From positions 35,803,724 to 35,867,723 of the forward strand of contig OX637287.1 in the NCBI GenBank assembly GCA_951799445.1: a stretch of 64,000 nucleotides of DNA, written 5' to 3'. This DNA is from Pseudisothecium myosuroides (taxonomy: Eukaryota; Streptophyta; Bryopsida; Hypnales; Lembophyllaceae). Position 1 is the first letter of the stretch, and each line of letters opens with the position of its first letter. Below the pieces are notes generated by a model. The model searched no databases, was not told where the DNA came from, and worked only from the letters and a program-made list of their open reading frames with translations. The translations under genes were made by a program, and so were the position numbers. Below are positions 35,940-45,935 of this stretch, in pieces.

Positions 35940-37505
35940 TTAAGGAGAGCCATTTTGGGAAGTAGAGGCCGTTATAGGAAAAAATGTTAGGGTTATGTGC
36001 TAAAGCATCACCTTCCAAACCCATAACATTATAAATTAACGCCAAGGAATCCCTTTTGCTTCCCTCCAAAAGTAGGACCCCCCTTATCAGTGTTATATAA
36101 TGCTTTGGAAATTCCTCCCGTTGCAGGTTCCTGGTCTGATCTTACGTGGCAGCAATGCGTGCTGGGATCCAAGCTTCCTAGACTTCTAAAACAGGCACTA
36201 CAATGTGGTCTTTGTTCCGTGGTTTTGTAATATAGACTACATGGTTAGACATGAATGCTGCTTGCTTCAGCAACGCTCCATGGTCCACACAGAAGGTGGA
36301 GAATATTTTCTCGAAGGCATTTGTAGATCACGCCCGGGTGGCTTGGTTACACACCTCAAACCTTTGTGCTCTCTACCCCAACAAAGCCAATTTGTTTCTC
36401 AAGCGGTTTGACAACATTTGGTTACATACTAAATTCTTTGGAGTTAGGATTCATAGACAAATTAGATGGAACTTGGACCATCCCAAGCTGGGAGCTGTAC
36501 TCTGGCTTTGTTGTGGGTTGGTTTTGTGTTGTTTGGCTTGGACTCTTGCTCAATTGCTCTGTGTTGGTTACCTTTAAAAGTTAAGTCTTAGAAAAGTCGA
36601 GAAAAAAAATAATCCGCCGGGACTTTGTCCATAACATTGTTAACAGCGTTGATCCCTTCCCCCTTGGAGGAGGGATCATTCCTCCCTATATACTTGGGAT
36701 GCAATTCAGTTTAAAAAAACCCACTATCATTGGCTCAGTAAAATTACACTCTTGATAGTGCTGACACGTTGGAAGCAAACTATTGGTCAGGATGTCACTC
36801 CTGACAGGATGGAAGCAACCTAGCAACTTGAAATTGCTACTTGACAGCTCACAGCAAGTGGATACAGTTTGTGGGCCAACACTAGGGGCTCCACATTTGG
36901 GGGGAGCAAAAGGGTACCTCCCAGTGTTGGTTAACAATGTTATGTCCTTTGGTTGCTGTGTACCTTTTTCTCTATCAATAGAAACTGTCCATGTATTTCA
37001 AGAAGGAAAAAAAAAATAGGACCCCCCAACATTGCAACTTCCCCACCATCCAATGATTCTTTACAACTTCTGAGTCAACCAATGATATTATCATTACCAC
37101 TTCCCAGACAACCAATGACTCTCTTGCGGATTCAACAAAATCCATTCTCCGGGATCCAATCCAAAGAAGGATTTATCCCAATCTCCAAGGACGAATCCTT
37201 TAGGTTGGTTATTAACAATGTTATCGGTCCCAATAAGAAAAGGACCGCAATTTTATCACCATGCTAAGTCAGCTTCGGAAAAGGGCCCAGCCCAATTTGC
37301 AGGCCTCTTTCAGTTGTTTCCAAAAAAATTTCAATGGATGTGATTGGCCGGGAGCCCCCAAAATTCTGAAACAGTCCATGTTCCATTGTTCCAACCGTCA
37401 ACAACCCATTTGACCAAGCCCCGCCTCTAGCTAAAAGTTAATCTGCCAGGTCACCTGTTGAGGCTATTAAATACTATTAAATAAGAATTTTAAGACTGAT
37501 GCCCT
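35940..37505. other. Mixed-composition stretch, no gene supported
   Basis: Slightly GC-richer than its surroundings, with a 108-codon plus-strand frame (36251-36577) whose first two thirds look protein-like but carry no motif I know. GTTAACAATGTTAT-type words recur near 36940 and 37215, and GGGGGAGCAAAAGGGTACC lies between. It could be a decayed element or an old gene relic. Confidence 0.3.
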
Positions 37506-37509
37506 TATA

Positions 37510-37678
37510 AAGAGAAAATATGTGAGCCTCTAACTTTTTTCTTAAAAAAAAAGAAGTTAAGAAAAAACGTGAGCCTCTAATTTTTTAATTAATATTTTTT
37601 TTTCAAAGAAAAAATGTAAGCCTCTAACTTTTTAATTTAGTTTTTTTTTGAGAAAAAATGTGAGCCTCTAACTTTTGG
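37510..37678 (+). repeat. Tandem repeat, four units of about 50 bases
   Basis: AGAAAAAATGTGAGCCTCTA followed by ACTTTTT and a poly-T/A spacer recurs four times (units centred at about 37525, 37575, 37620 and 37665), with small changes such as GTAAGCCTC and ACGTGAGCC. Confidence 0.65.
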
Positions 37679-38165
37679 CAGGCAAGTACGGTCCTCGATT
37701 TGAAACTTGTGGCTGAGGCTCTTTGGAGGCCTCAGTTTGTGAGAATTCTCACCCAATCAGGTGGCGACAACGCAGAAAAAGAAAAAAGCAATTGTTGGGG
37801 GCTTGGAAAGTACTGTACAACAATCTGGTCCAATCCTGAGGCCGGCTCACTCCACTGCAGGTGCAGCAGACTCGGTGGTCACTGGTCTAGGAGTCTAGTA
37901 CTGTATGGGAGCCTAGGTTTACTTTTAGCTACACATGATATTTAAGAAAAAAATGTTTTTAAAATGTTTTTATGGGCACTCGTGCACAATAGAAACTGAT
38001 TTAATTTCAAAGGAGAAGAGGACGGAGAGGAGGACGAAACCATTGAAACTTGCAGTTGGCGTTTCAGTTGGGAAGTTTTTTGAGTTTTACCGGCTATATT
38101 CCTTCAATCCCCAAATTGAACCGGTTTTTCAAGCACAGAGTCTGGTTATTTTTTCTATTTCTTAC
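37679..38165. other. Intergenic, nothing recognised
   Basis: Includes a short hairpin GAGGCTCTTTGGAGGCCTC near 37714. No gene is supported. Confidence 0.3.
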
Positions 38166-38279
38166 TCAAAATAGAAATTTTATAGATTTTTTCACCGGTT
38201 TTTTTGCCGATGCTTCCAAATTACAACCGACTTTTTTTTTCCAATTCCACCAGCTAACTTTGAACCAGTCGTTAGTTCT

Positions 38280-38510
38280 TCCAAGACATTGCTTGCAATG
38301 TTTCATTCTTTTATTTTTGAAACAAGCATGTTGAAGAAACACACTGCATGAATTTCCATCAGGTATAGAGGCTTTGATTTCATACAGGGACGAACCTGTC
38401 ACCATCAGGTATAGAACCTACAACCACGCCATTTGGAAGGGATACTTCTCCACCATCATTTGGTAGTTTAGGGTTGCCTTGGACCAATGGTTAACTCTTT
38501 CAAGGAGGTT
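38280..38510 (-). mobile_element. SINE-like repeat, continuous copy (minus)
   Basis: On the minus strand: AACCATTGGTCCAAGGCAAC, CCCTAAACTACC, GGTGGAGAAGTATCCCTTCC, AATGGCGTGGTTGTAGGTTC, GGTGACAGGTTCGTCCCTG, TGAAATCAAAGCCTCTATACC and GTGTGTTTCTTCAACATGC. The same order appears, interrupted, at 7478-7990. The GTCCAAGGC and GGTTCGTCC blocks resemble Pol III boxes A and B of a tRNA-derived SINE. No target duplication was identified. Confidence 0.4.
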
Positions 38511-38815
38511 TTGAGTTTTCTTGCCTCTTTCATTTGGAGGGCTTGAATTGGAGGAGGCTAATTTGGAGTATACAATCTTTGTATGTGTTGGCTTTGCACA
38601 ATGGATGAAATGAGGTTTTGGAAACATTGTAGCAGCAATGTGTAGGGCCAAGACTACATTCTGGCATTTTAAGCATACTTACCTTTTTTTTTTCCTGTAG
38701 GCTTGAAGTTGCCTATCCTTTTTTAGGCAAATGGGCATTTAAATTGCCTAAAAAACCCACTAATTGGAAGCAACGGAGGGAAAATCCATTAGTGGAAACA
38801 CAAGTGGAGTCAGGA

Positions 38816-38902
38816 CCGATGAAGCTTACCATTAAACAGTGGAATGGGGAGTCTTGTTTCTTTGGAGTCTCCATTCCACCATTGATAGGTGGACTTCATC
38901 GG
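38816..38902. repeat. Imperfect hairpin of about 87 bases
   Basis: CCGATGAAG...CCATT...AGTGGAATGG.GA.GTC pairs with GGAGTCTCCATTCCACC...GGTGGACTTCATCGG around a loop of about 10 bases. Arms are nearly 38 bases with several mismatches. A MITE relic or miRNA-like foldback. Confidence 0.45.
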
Positions 38903-39615
38903 CCCCAATTCCATATGGAAGCTGGTCCTAAGAGGAGAGGTAGGGCCTTGGGAAAGTCTACACTAGAGGGTGCAACAAAAAAATAGACATAAAGAAGAGT
39001 ATAGTGTCAAGTAGGGCCCTCATGTTGTGGCCAATATTAGGAAATACTGTGACTGCTTCAAATGAATAAGGTGACCATTATGGATAAACTTTTTGTTGGT
39101 TTTGGGGTAGTCTAGACACCCTTGGAGACCCATTTGACAACCCACTTCAAAAATTCATAACAAATTCAGACGTTGGGTCAAAATTAATAAAATTTCAATT
39201 TCTCTCCCCATTTCTCACATTTGTCTCTTATGTGGAAAAAAGAATAATTTTAGAAAAGTTCAACGATGCCAAAAGGGCAAACCAGTCCTTCTGCCTGCCA
39301 TAGGCTGGTTTCCCTTACTGTACCGAATTTGTTGTCCATATTTTTGGGTGGGAGCAGATGCTTTAAAAGTGTAACACCGTCACTGGCTGTTATGAAAGCA
39401 TTTTTTTTAAAATAATATATATTTTAAAAGTCCAATTGAACTGAAGTGTGTCAGAGGAGGGCACGTGGAGTCCCCTAACAGAACCTCATAAATATCCAAT
39501 GTCATCCTTACCCCAAAGCGAAAGATCAGTTCAATCCTGTTTTGAATCAGTTATGGGCAGGGGGGCTGGAGTGGCCAATGGCAACTGCTCAATAGGGACT
39601 GATAGTACCCTCGTA
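38903..39615. other. Intergenic, nothing recognised
   Basis: No coding pattern or repeat ends seen. Confidence 0.3.
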
Positions 39616-39710
39616 GTGTGTGTGGGAATAAATTACTACACGTACACTATTTTAAATTAGTGCAAGTTGAAGTGTGTGTGGGAATAAATTACTACATGCA
39701 CACTATTTAA
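39616..39710 (+). repeat. Direct duplication providing an empty site for the family A element
   Basis: A unit of about 55 bases (GTGTGTGTGGGAATAAATTA to TAGTGCAAGTTGAAG) occurs at 39616-39672. It occurs again from 39673, where it is split at its central TTAA by the family A element and resumes at 40655. The uninterrupted copy shows what the site looked like before insertion. Confidence 0.75.
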
Positions 39711-40654
39711 CCCCTAAAGGACCATTGTCCCTACGGGGGACAAATGCATTTTTGGCAGGTACCTACAGGCTGAAATTTTCTCCTGAAATTTCCAGTTTTC
39801 TCCTGAAACTTTTTTTGGAGGTAGAAAAACTGATTAGCTTCAAGGGAATATAATTTTTTTCACAATCGGTGCCCGGGAAAAAAAAGTTATAACCACATAA
39901 GCTCAAAACAGGCTACGGGGGGCAGCTCGGGCAGCAAAAAAAAAATGGACAAAAATTTGAATTTTTTTTTTAAAATATTTTTTTTCTCATAGGCTATATT
40001 TTTGGCTATCTGGAAAGCTTTGATTCATTTCATTTGACTTTGTTATGAGGAAGTTATAGACATTCTTGTTTTTCGGGTAGTTAGAGCATCTTCTTGAAAA
40101 AAATAACTTTAGGATTCATTTCTGAATGCAATTTTTCAAATTTTTCAAATTTTTTTTTTTGCATGGTCTGATTTACTTGTTAGAACAATCCCACCATTGG
40201 GATTAGTGCATTTTAATTCCATCTAAAATATATGAATATTTTAGATTTTCCTTCTATCTTGTACCTACATCTACTTAACAATTTTTTTAAGAATGATAAT
40301 TAAGTTTTTTTTGAATTTTTTTTTTCCCCTAGACTCTCAACTCAATTCTCCACTACAAGCATTAAAAGCTCAAAACTCTGTAGTGCAAAAATTTTAAGTT
40401 AAAAATGTTCAAAGTCAAAAAATCCAGGCCCGCAATGTGCTGAAAAACTGTTTTTTTCCACTTTAAACACAGATATCTTGCAATCTATGTGGTCAAAAAT
40501 TCTGAAATTTTTTCCACACTTTTTTATACTAGTTAGGTGTAAGATCCTACGGTTAGATGGGAAAAGAACAATTTAATTTTTTTTAACTCTTTGCTACAGA
40601 AATGGCAGTTTTCAATGTTTTTTGGCAGAAAAAAGGCCTCGGTCCTTTAGGGGT
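39711..40654 (+). mobile_element. TTAA-flanked element, family A, copy 2
   Basis: 944 bases with clean ends CCCCTAAAGGACCATTGTCC and CTCGGTCCTTTAGGGG, TTAA on both sides (39707-39710 and 40655-40658). Nearly collinear with 10126-11071. Removing the element and one TTAA restores a sequence of the same length as the neighbouring uninterrupted duplicate, differing at two positions. There is no ORF, so it is non-autonomous. Confidence 0.8.
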
Positions 40655-40658
40655 TAAA

Positions 40659-41174
40659 ACTAGTGCAAGTTGAAGAAGGGAATCATTGAAAACTTATTCA
40701 AATCTTTATTTGGTCAAATAAGAGCATCCCTCATAGCAACACGGTCAAGCAAACCAACAGAGGACAATTCTCTATCAGAGAAAATCAATGGTCTAGAACA
40801 TTTAGTGTGCCAGTTTGGCGAGTTGTTGTGGGGCTGCTCTAACTCATTCAATATTTTGATTGTAGACTCTATTCATCCCTCTACTATAACATTCAATAGC
40901 AGTCATTGGTTATGCCCTCTCTCGAACGAAATGGTGCAAGATATTTCGCCCCCAATCAGTAACTAAAGAGACACTTGTCAATAACTATCAAAATTTAGCT
41001 TGGTGCCTGCATCACAATTGTGTACTGCAATTAGTGGCAAATTAAGTACTTTCAAATAAAACTGAAATCAAAATAGGAACTTAAAACAAAATGCCAATGA
41101 ATTCATTGAGATAAGTATATTCAACATTCTAATTTCCTCACTTCATAATGGAATGTGTTCATTCATTGTATTTA
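40659..41174. other. Intergenic, nothing recognised
   Basis: A 98-codon frame (40670-40966) begins in the repeat duplicate and has no motif. Confidence 0.3.
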
Positions 41175-41781
41175 GAGATGAGAAGACAACTCTTTATGTA
41201 CACATGGGGTGGTAGGAGGTAGAACAACCCATGTGGGATAAGTAAGTTAGAATTTGCAGTTTCTCAAGCACTCATAGTTTAGTCAAAAGTAGGAATTGTG
41301 TTTGAAGTAAAATTTCAGACCTCATTTAGTTATAGTAGAATAACTTTTTTCAGAAAATTTTGAACTAAGAAAAGTTGGTAAATGAAGATACATTTCATTT
41401 CCAAAAATCCATTTGAAATTTCAAGCCTCCAATCAAAATTTATAGACAAATTTTAGAGAGGGATTGGAATGGACATTTTCTTTGACATTTTTAATCATTC
41501 TCTCTGAATTTGTCCATAACTTTTGATTGGAGGCTTGAAATTTCAAACGGATTTTTAGAGATGAAATTTATCTTCAATTATCAACTTTTCTTAGTTCAAC
41601 TTTTTTTGAAAAAAATTATTCTACTGTGCCCAAATGAGGTTTGAAATTTACTTCAAACTCAATTCCTACTTTTGACTAAACTATGAGTGCTTGAGAAATT
41701 GCAAATTCTAACTTACTTATCCCACATGGGTTGTTCTACCTCCTACCACCCCATGTGTATATAAAGAGCTTCTCTTCTCAC
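41175..41781. mobile_element. Large inverted repeat (foldback), arms of about 285 bases
   Basis: Left arm about 41175-41461, right arm about 41500-41781, spacer about 40 bases. From the outside in: GAGATGAGAAG / CTTCTCTTCTCAC, then TACACATGGGGTGGTAGGAG and its complement, CAACCCATGTGGGATAAGTA and its complement, the 'gcactcatagtttagtcaaaagtaggaatt' block, and AAATTTCAAGCCTCCAATCA and its complement. Mismatches are few, so a transcript would form a long near-perfect double strand. There is no ORF. The same GTACACATGGG/CCCATATGGGATA theme appears weakly at 33260-33300. Confidence 0.7.
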
Positions 41782-42101
41782 TTGAAAATCCAAAATAAGT
41801 TTTTGATGGTAAATAGTTAGATTGCATTGGAGTATTAACTTAATGGACTTTTTGGGTTTTGGGCAAACCATCTTTCTTTACAATTAATTATTGACTTCTA
41901 TGTTTGATCCTATAATTAGCAAATGAAAATGAAGCACACTATAAATGTATTGCCATTGTCTCGGTATTGAGCATACATTAATGACGTATGGATGAATTTC
42001 GTGGACGAGTACTCCAAAGAGAAAAAGGCAACCTCTCTAAAGGTTGAAATAATTGAAATGTTATGCACAATAGAACCTCTCTTAGTGCATAGTGCCAAGA
42101 C

Positions 42102-42375
42102 TAAGGTAGGCACCCAAAAATGTGCCATTGACCTTAAACCGCCATCTTTATTCTGTGTACATCTCCAAAATCAATTCTGTACCTATGTGGAAGAAACTAT
42201 TTTAGAAACACAAATTACAATTTTAATCGAAAAAGTATAATTCCACTTGGATTTGATTTGTGAAACAAGCGAACACCTTTGAAAAATATGTGCTCTTCTT
42301 AGAGTCGACCTCAAGGTATTCAAACTGCTAGTTTGCATGGTAATAGGCTTATCTACCTTACACCACCTAAGGTAA
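42102..42375 (+). mobile_element. MITE-like element F, copy 3
   Basis: CTAAGGTAGGCACCCAAAAA at the left. The interior shares TGTGTACATCTCCAAAATCAA and GAAGAAACTATTTTAGAA with 58862-59147. The right side is less clear (CCACCTAAGG near 42365). Confidence 0.5.
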
Positions 42376-42924
42376 AATTGCCCATCACCACCATTCACCC
42401 TATCCTATTCCGCCTCCTACATGAATCTCCCATTTGTATCAATGGCCCACACATTAATTATCACAATCATAGCAATCCATTATCATGATGGCAATGCACT
42501 TGGAAAGCAGACACATCAACCCATGCTTTAACAAGGATCTACCTATACTTCAAGAAGGGTCTATTCATACTTTAAGATTTCACCTTTGAAAAATCACAAA
42601 AAATTCACTTCTTGTCAAAATGTCTTCATTTTTTTTTGCAAATGACTTCTCTCAACCTTTTCAATGTATGAAAAATATGGGTGCTGACAAATAGTTCCTC
42701 CAAAACACCTACACTGAATAGTGAAATTAGGTTGTCCCACACTAATTTCTTGACATTCTACACTATTTTAATATGTATAGTTACTTTAGAAGGATGCAGT
42801 AAAATAAGAACTATGTGTACGGCATGGGTTGGTGCACTGATTCATGGCTCGGGATCAAAGATTGGCATGTCCCTCCATCTAGACAAGCATTAGTCATGAG
42901 GTAACTTCTCTAGGGTAAGGCAAC

Positions 42925-43344
42925 CTAAGTTATGAGGAGTTTTAGTTTGCAGGTAGGTATGGAGTCCCTCAAAACCATGCCTACCCGCAAACTAAAAACT
43001 TCTCATAACTTTCATCTCATCAATCGAAATTGAATGATTCAAAGCTTCCCATGTATGTATAAATCTAAAGAACCAATTTCAAATTTTTATTTTTTTTAAA
43101 GTAATTTTTGAAGAAGTTTTTTGAGCTGCTTGGGCTACCCAAAGTTCAAAGAAAATTACATATCATGCAATAACTTTTTAACTATATAGTCAAAAGTTAT
43201 GAAAATTGTTGGGCCTTAAAGCTACTCCTCGGGCACATCTTGTGTAAAAATTAAAAAAAATTAAAAAAAAACTCCATTCGTAGCGAGCTGCCCAAAATCA
43301 CTACCGGTATGTTGCCAAAAAAACGCAGCTTGGTCCTTTAGGGG
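42925..43344 (+). repeat. Diverged right part of a TTAA-type element
   Basis: Ends GCTTGGTCCTTTAGGGG then TTGA at 43345. The 'aagttatgaggagttttagtttgcagg' segment (42931-42956) also occurs in family D. The left end is unclear. Confidence 0.45.
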
Positions 43345-43566
43345 TTGAGGCAACCCTATTTCACTATTTAGTGTAGATAACAAATTTGTGTGGTAATGGG
43401 CTTAACATGATACCTTAAGTGCAATGTTTTATTTATTTATTTGGGTGATAGTTTTCTTCCCCTCTATGCCGGCCTTGGCTCCCTCCAGATATTTCCCAAT
43501 GCTGGGAGGGCACGAGAGAGGGCTCTCCTGTTCCAAACCAGCAACGCTGCCCAAGTGGGCACGCCA

Positions 43567-43575
43567 TATATAAAA
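43567..43575 (+). promoter_or_regulatory. TATA box of the downstream gene
   Basis: TATATAAAA in a GC-richer setting (ACGCCA before, TCCCACCCCC after). A CT-rich TCATTTCATTTCATT leader starts about 35 bases downstream, where transcription would begin (about 43600). Confidence 0.65.
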
Positions 43576-43599
43576 TCCCACCCCCTCCAAACTCAAGAT

Positions 43600-44608
43600 C
43601 AGAACTCATCTCATTTCATTTCATTACATTAGATCTTCAGTCTCCAATTGCAACCGAGCCAGCCGAGCTTCCGGAGCCTCATGGGGATCGAGCAATTCCA
43701 GCACTTGATTGCACTCGAATCGCTGCTCTTCTGAAGCCCAACAGCTTGAGGCGGTTACTCAAATTGCTACTGTAGTGGATTCGACAGAAATTATGTAAGT
43801 AACAACTCGGTACATGTTCGGAAACTGACGCAAAACTGACGCATAACTGACACAGAGTATCAGTGTAGTAGTGTAACTTAGTGTTCTTAATTCTTTGTTT
43901 TTTTCTCGTCTTGAGAGCGTGCTCGAAAATTAAGGAGTGTTTGTTGTTGGTTGGTGAGAAGTTTTTTTTTTTTTAGGCGGTTTCCGTCATGGCCTGACAG
44001 GAACTGAGAAGCGGTGCCTGTGGAATTGCAAAAGTAAGAGTTTGGAAATCTGGAAACGGGACTTGCACGTACTGAGGCATCCCCTAGCTCTTGCGAAATA
44101 GCGGTGCTCTCGTTCTTTCTCGTGGTTCGAAGCTTGCTGGCTCAAGGAGTGTGAGATTGTGTAATTTCGGACTCGGGTTGCTGATCTGCAGGGGAATTGT
44201 AGCTTGAAATTGTGTGAAATTTGTGGCGAGTTGTGTGGAATTGTGGGTTGTTGTCGGTGAGAGTGATTGTGGATTTTTGTGAGTTGTGCAGATTGTGTAA
44301 TTTTCGGAGTTGGGTTGCTGATCTGCAGGCGAATTGTAGGAATTGCAGGAAACTGTGTGGATTCGTGTGAAAGTTTGTCTGGAATGACGGTGGATTGTGG
44401 GTTGTTGTTTGTGAGAGTGGTTGTGTTTTTCAGGGAATTATGCAGATTGTGTAATTTCGGAGTTGGGTTGCTGATCTGCAGGGGGGGAATTGTAGCCTGG
44501 AATTGTCGGAAATTGTGTGGAGTTTGTGTCGATTTGTGTGGAATTCCGTGAAATTGTGGGCTGTTCTTGTGGAGATTGATTGTGGTTTTTTCTTGTGAAA
44601 TTCTGCAG
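43600..44608 (+). other. 5' UTR exon and 5' UTR intron
   Basis: A non-coding exon from about 43600 ends at 43794 with a strong donor (ATGTAAGTAAC). The intron ends at TTCTGCAG (44608). The next exon carries the start codon at 44656. Confidence 0.55.
44152..44560 (+). repeat. Three degenerate tandem units of about 135-155 bases in the 5' UTR intron
   Basis: Each unit contains GTGTAATTTCGGA, GGGTTGCTGATCTGCAGG, GGAATTGTAG and a GTGGAATTGTGGGTTGTTGT-like tail, starting near 44158, 44294 and 44449. The repeated CTGCAGG would create alternative splice acceptors. Confidence 0.7.
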
Positions 44609-44655
44609 AAAAACTGGGACTAGTCCGTGTGGTTTTGGGTTTATTGGTCGCGATC

Positions 44656-44949
44656 ATGTCTACGGGGAGCTACTCTGCTAACCAGGACAAGGACGATTAC
44701 GGCCAAGGCGGCTACGGCAACCCCTACTCCTACAACGAAGCGCAGCCTTCGCAGGACGGCATGACGACGCAACCTTCGGTGGGTCGTTTCCCGGAGAAGG
44801 AGCGCGCCAACTCCATGTTCTCTCGCAAGCCCGCCACGCCCGTCATGCCTCCCGCAAACAACAGCATGCTGCTGTCGCAAGACTCTTCGTCGCAGTCCAG
44901 CTCGGGTGGCATTGTAAATCTAAGAGCTGGGCCAAGGGGGGAAGGGAAG
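44656..44949 (+). CDS. First coding exon of an unrecognised low-complexity protein (partial)
   Basis: ATG at 44656 opens 98 codons to a donor at AAGGTGAGGG (44950). The protein starts MSTGSYSANQDKDDYGQGGY and is rich in G, S, N, Q, Y and P, with a later SMFSRKPATPVMPPAN and a Ser-run (SSSQSSSGG); it has the look of an intrinsically disordered N-terminus. Codon third positions are strongly GC-biased compared with the surroundings, which supports real coding. I do not recognise the family. The next exon is not identifiable: the following kilobase is a repeat array, and no plausible continuation was seen up to 48 kb, so the intron is long or later exons are small. The upstream TATA box, 5' UTR exon and phase-0 donor make a genuine gene likely. 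Confidence 0.6.
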
Positions 44950-44984
44950 GTGAGGGTAGGGAGGACTCCATTGTTTCTCTTCTT

Positions 44985-45935
44985 CTCTTGAAAATAAACA
45001 GACAGAGCTAATCGCCTTCGTCTCTGTTTCCCCAAACGAGAAAAAAACGAGGTGGGAGACAAAATTCATACGCTCTACTGCAGATAGCAGAATTTCCTTC
45101 ACCTCTGTTTCCCCCCGAAACAAACCAGGAAAATATGAGTGAGACTGTTTGACTGTGTCTGGATTACTGTGTTTCCTTGAAGAAAAAAGAAGAGAAACAG
45201 AGTGAGTGAGACTTTGACTGTGTTTGTTGCGTAAGGTTTGCGTGCGTAGTCTTTCTCCTCCTTTCATAAGTATGGTGGTTAGCCTTGCAATTGAACTTGT
45301 TTTGATTTGCGCCAGGAAAGAGAGTGAGAGAAAGAGGGTCGACCTTAGAAAACAGAGCTCCCTTCATCTCTGTCTCCCAACAAACTCGAAATACAAGTGT
45401 GAGAGAGAGAGAATGGTTTACTGCAGAAAGCAGAGCGCCTTTCATTTTTGGTTTCCTGAGGAAAAGCGGTGTGAGAGAGAAGGGTCTGAAGCAGAATCTC
45501 CTGCATTTATGTTTCTTGAGAAACAGAGAAGGTGAGAGAGTCGGTGTTTTAGAAAACAGAATTGCCTTTATTTTTGTTTCTCAAAAAAAAAAGTGTGAGT
45601 GTGTCTACTGTAGAAAGCAGAGTTCGCCGCCTTCATTTTTAATTTTTTTGTTTGCAAATTAAATGACGGAAAAGCTCCTTGCAAAAGAAGAGTACATCCA
45701 AGCCCAAGCCAGTTCAGTCTGTTTTACCCCCAGGCAAGGAAGGGCCAGGCAGACTCGACTCAGAATCAAGTTCCTTCAGTTTCCGCCTCATTTTTGTTTT
45801 CCAAAGGAAAAGTGCGAGAGAGAATGTTTTCCTGTAGGCGGGACGCAGAATCCGCTTCATTTTTTGTTGATTCCCAGAGAAAATTTAAATTTAAAAAAAC
45901 GTGTGACTGAGAGACAATGTTCTAAAGTAGGAAAG
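44985..45935 (+). repeat. Degenerate minisatellite-like array, about 10 units of 60-90 bases
   Basis: Consensus order within each unit: TGTGAGAGAGAG, then a TTTACTGCAGAAAGCAGA-like block, then CTCCTTCATTTTTGTTTCC, then a GAGGAAAA/GAGAAACA block. Clear units start near 45060, 45310, 45405, 45470, 45535, 45595, 45735 and 45825. Several open frames in this stretch are by-products of the array. Confidence 0.65.

Noticed and set aside
36251..36577. 108-codon frame with partly protein-like composition
   Set aside because: No motif, no splice context and a hydrophobic low-complexity end; kept only as a note in the spacer entry.
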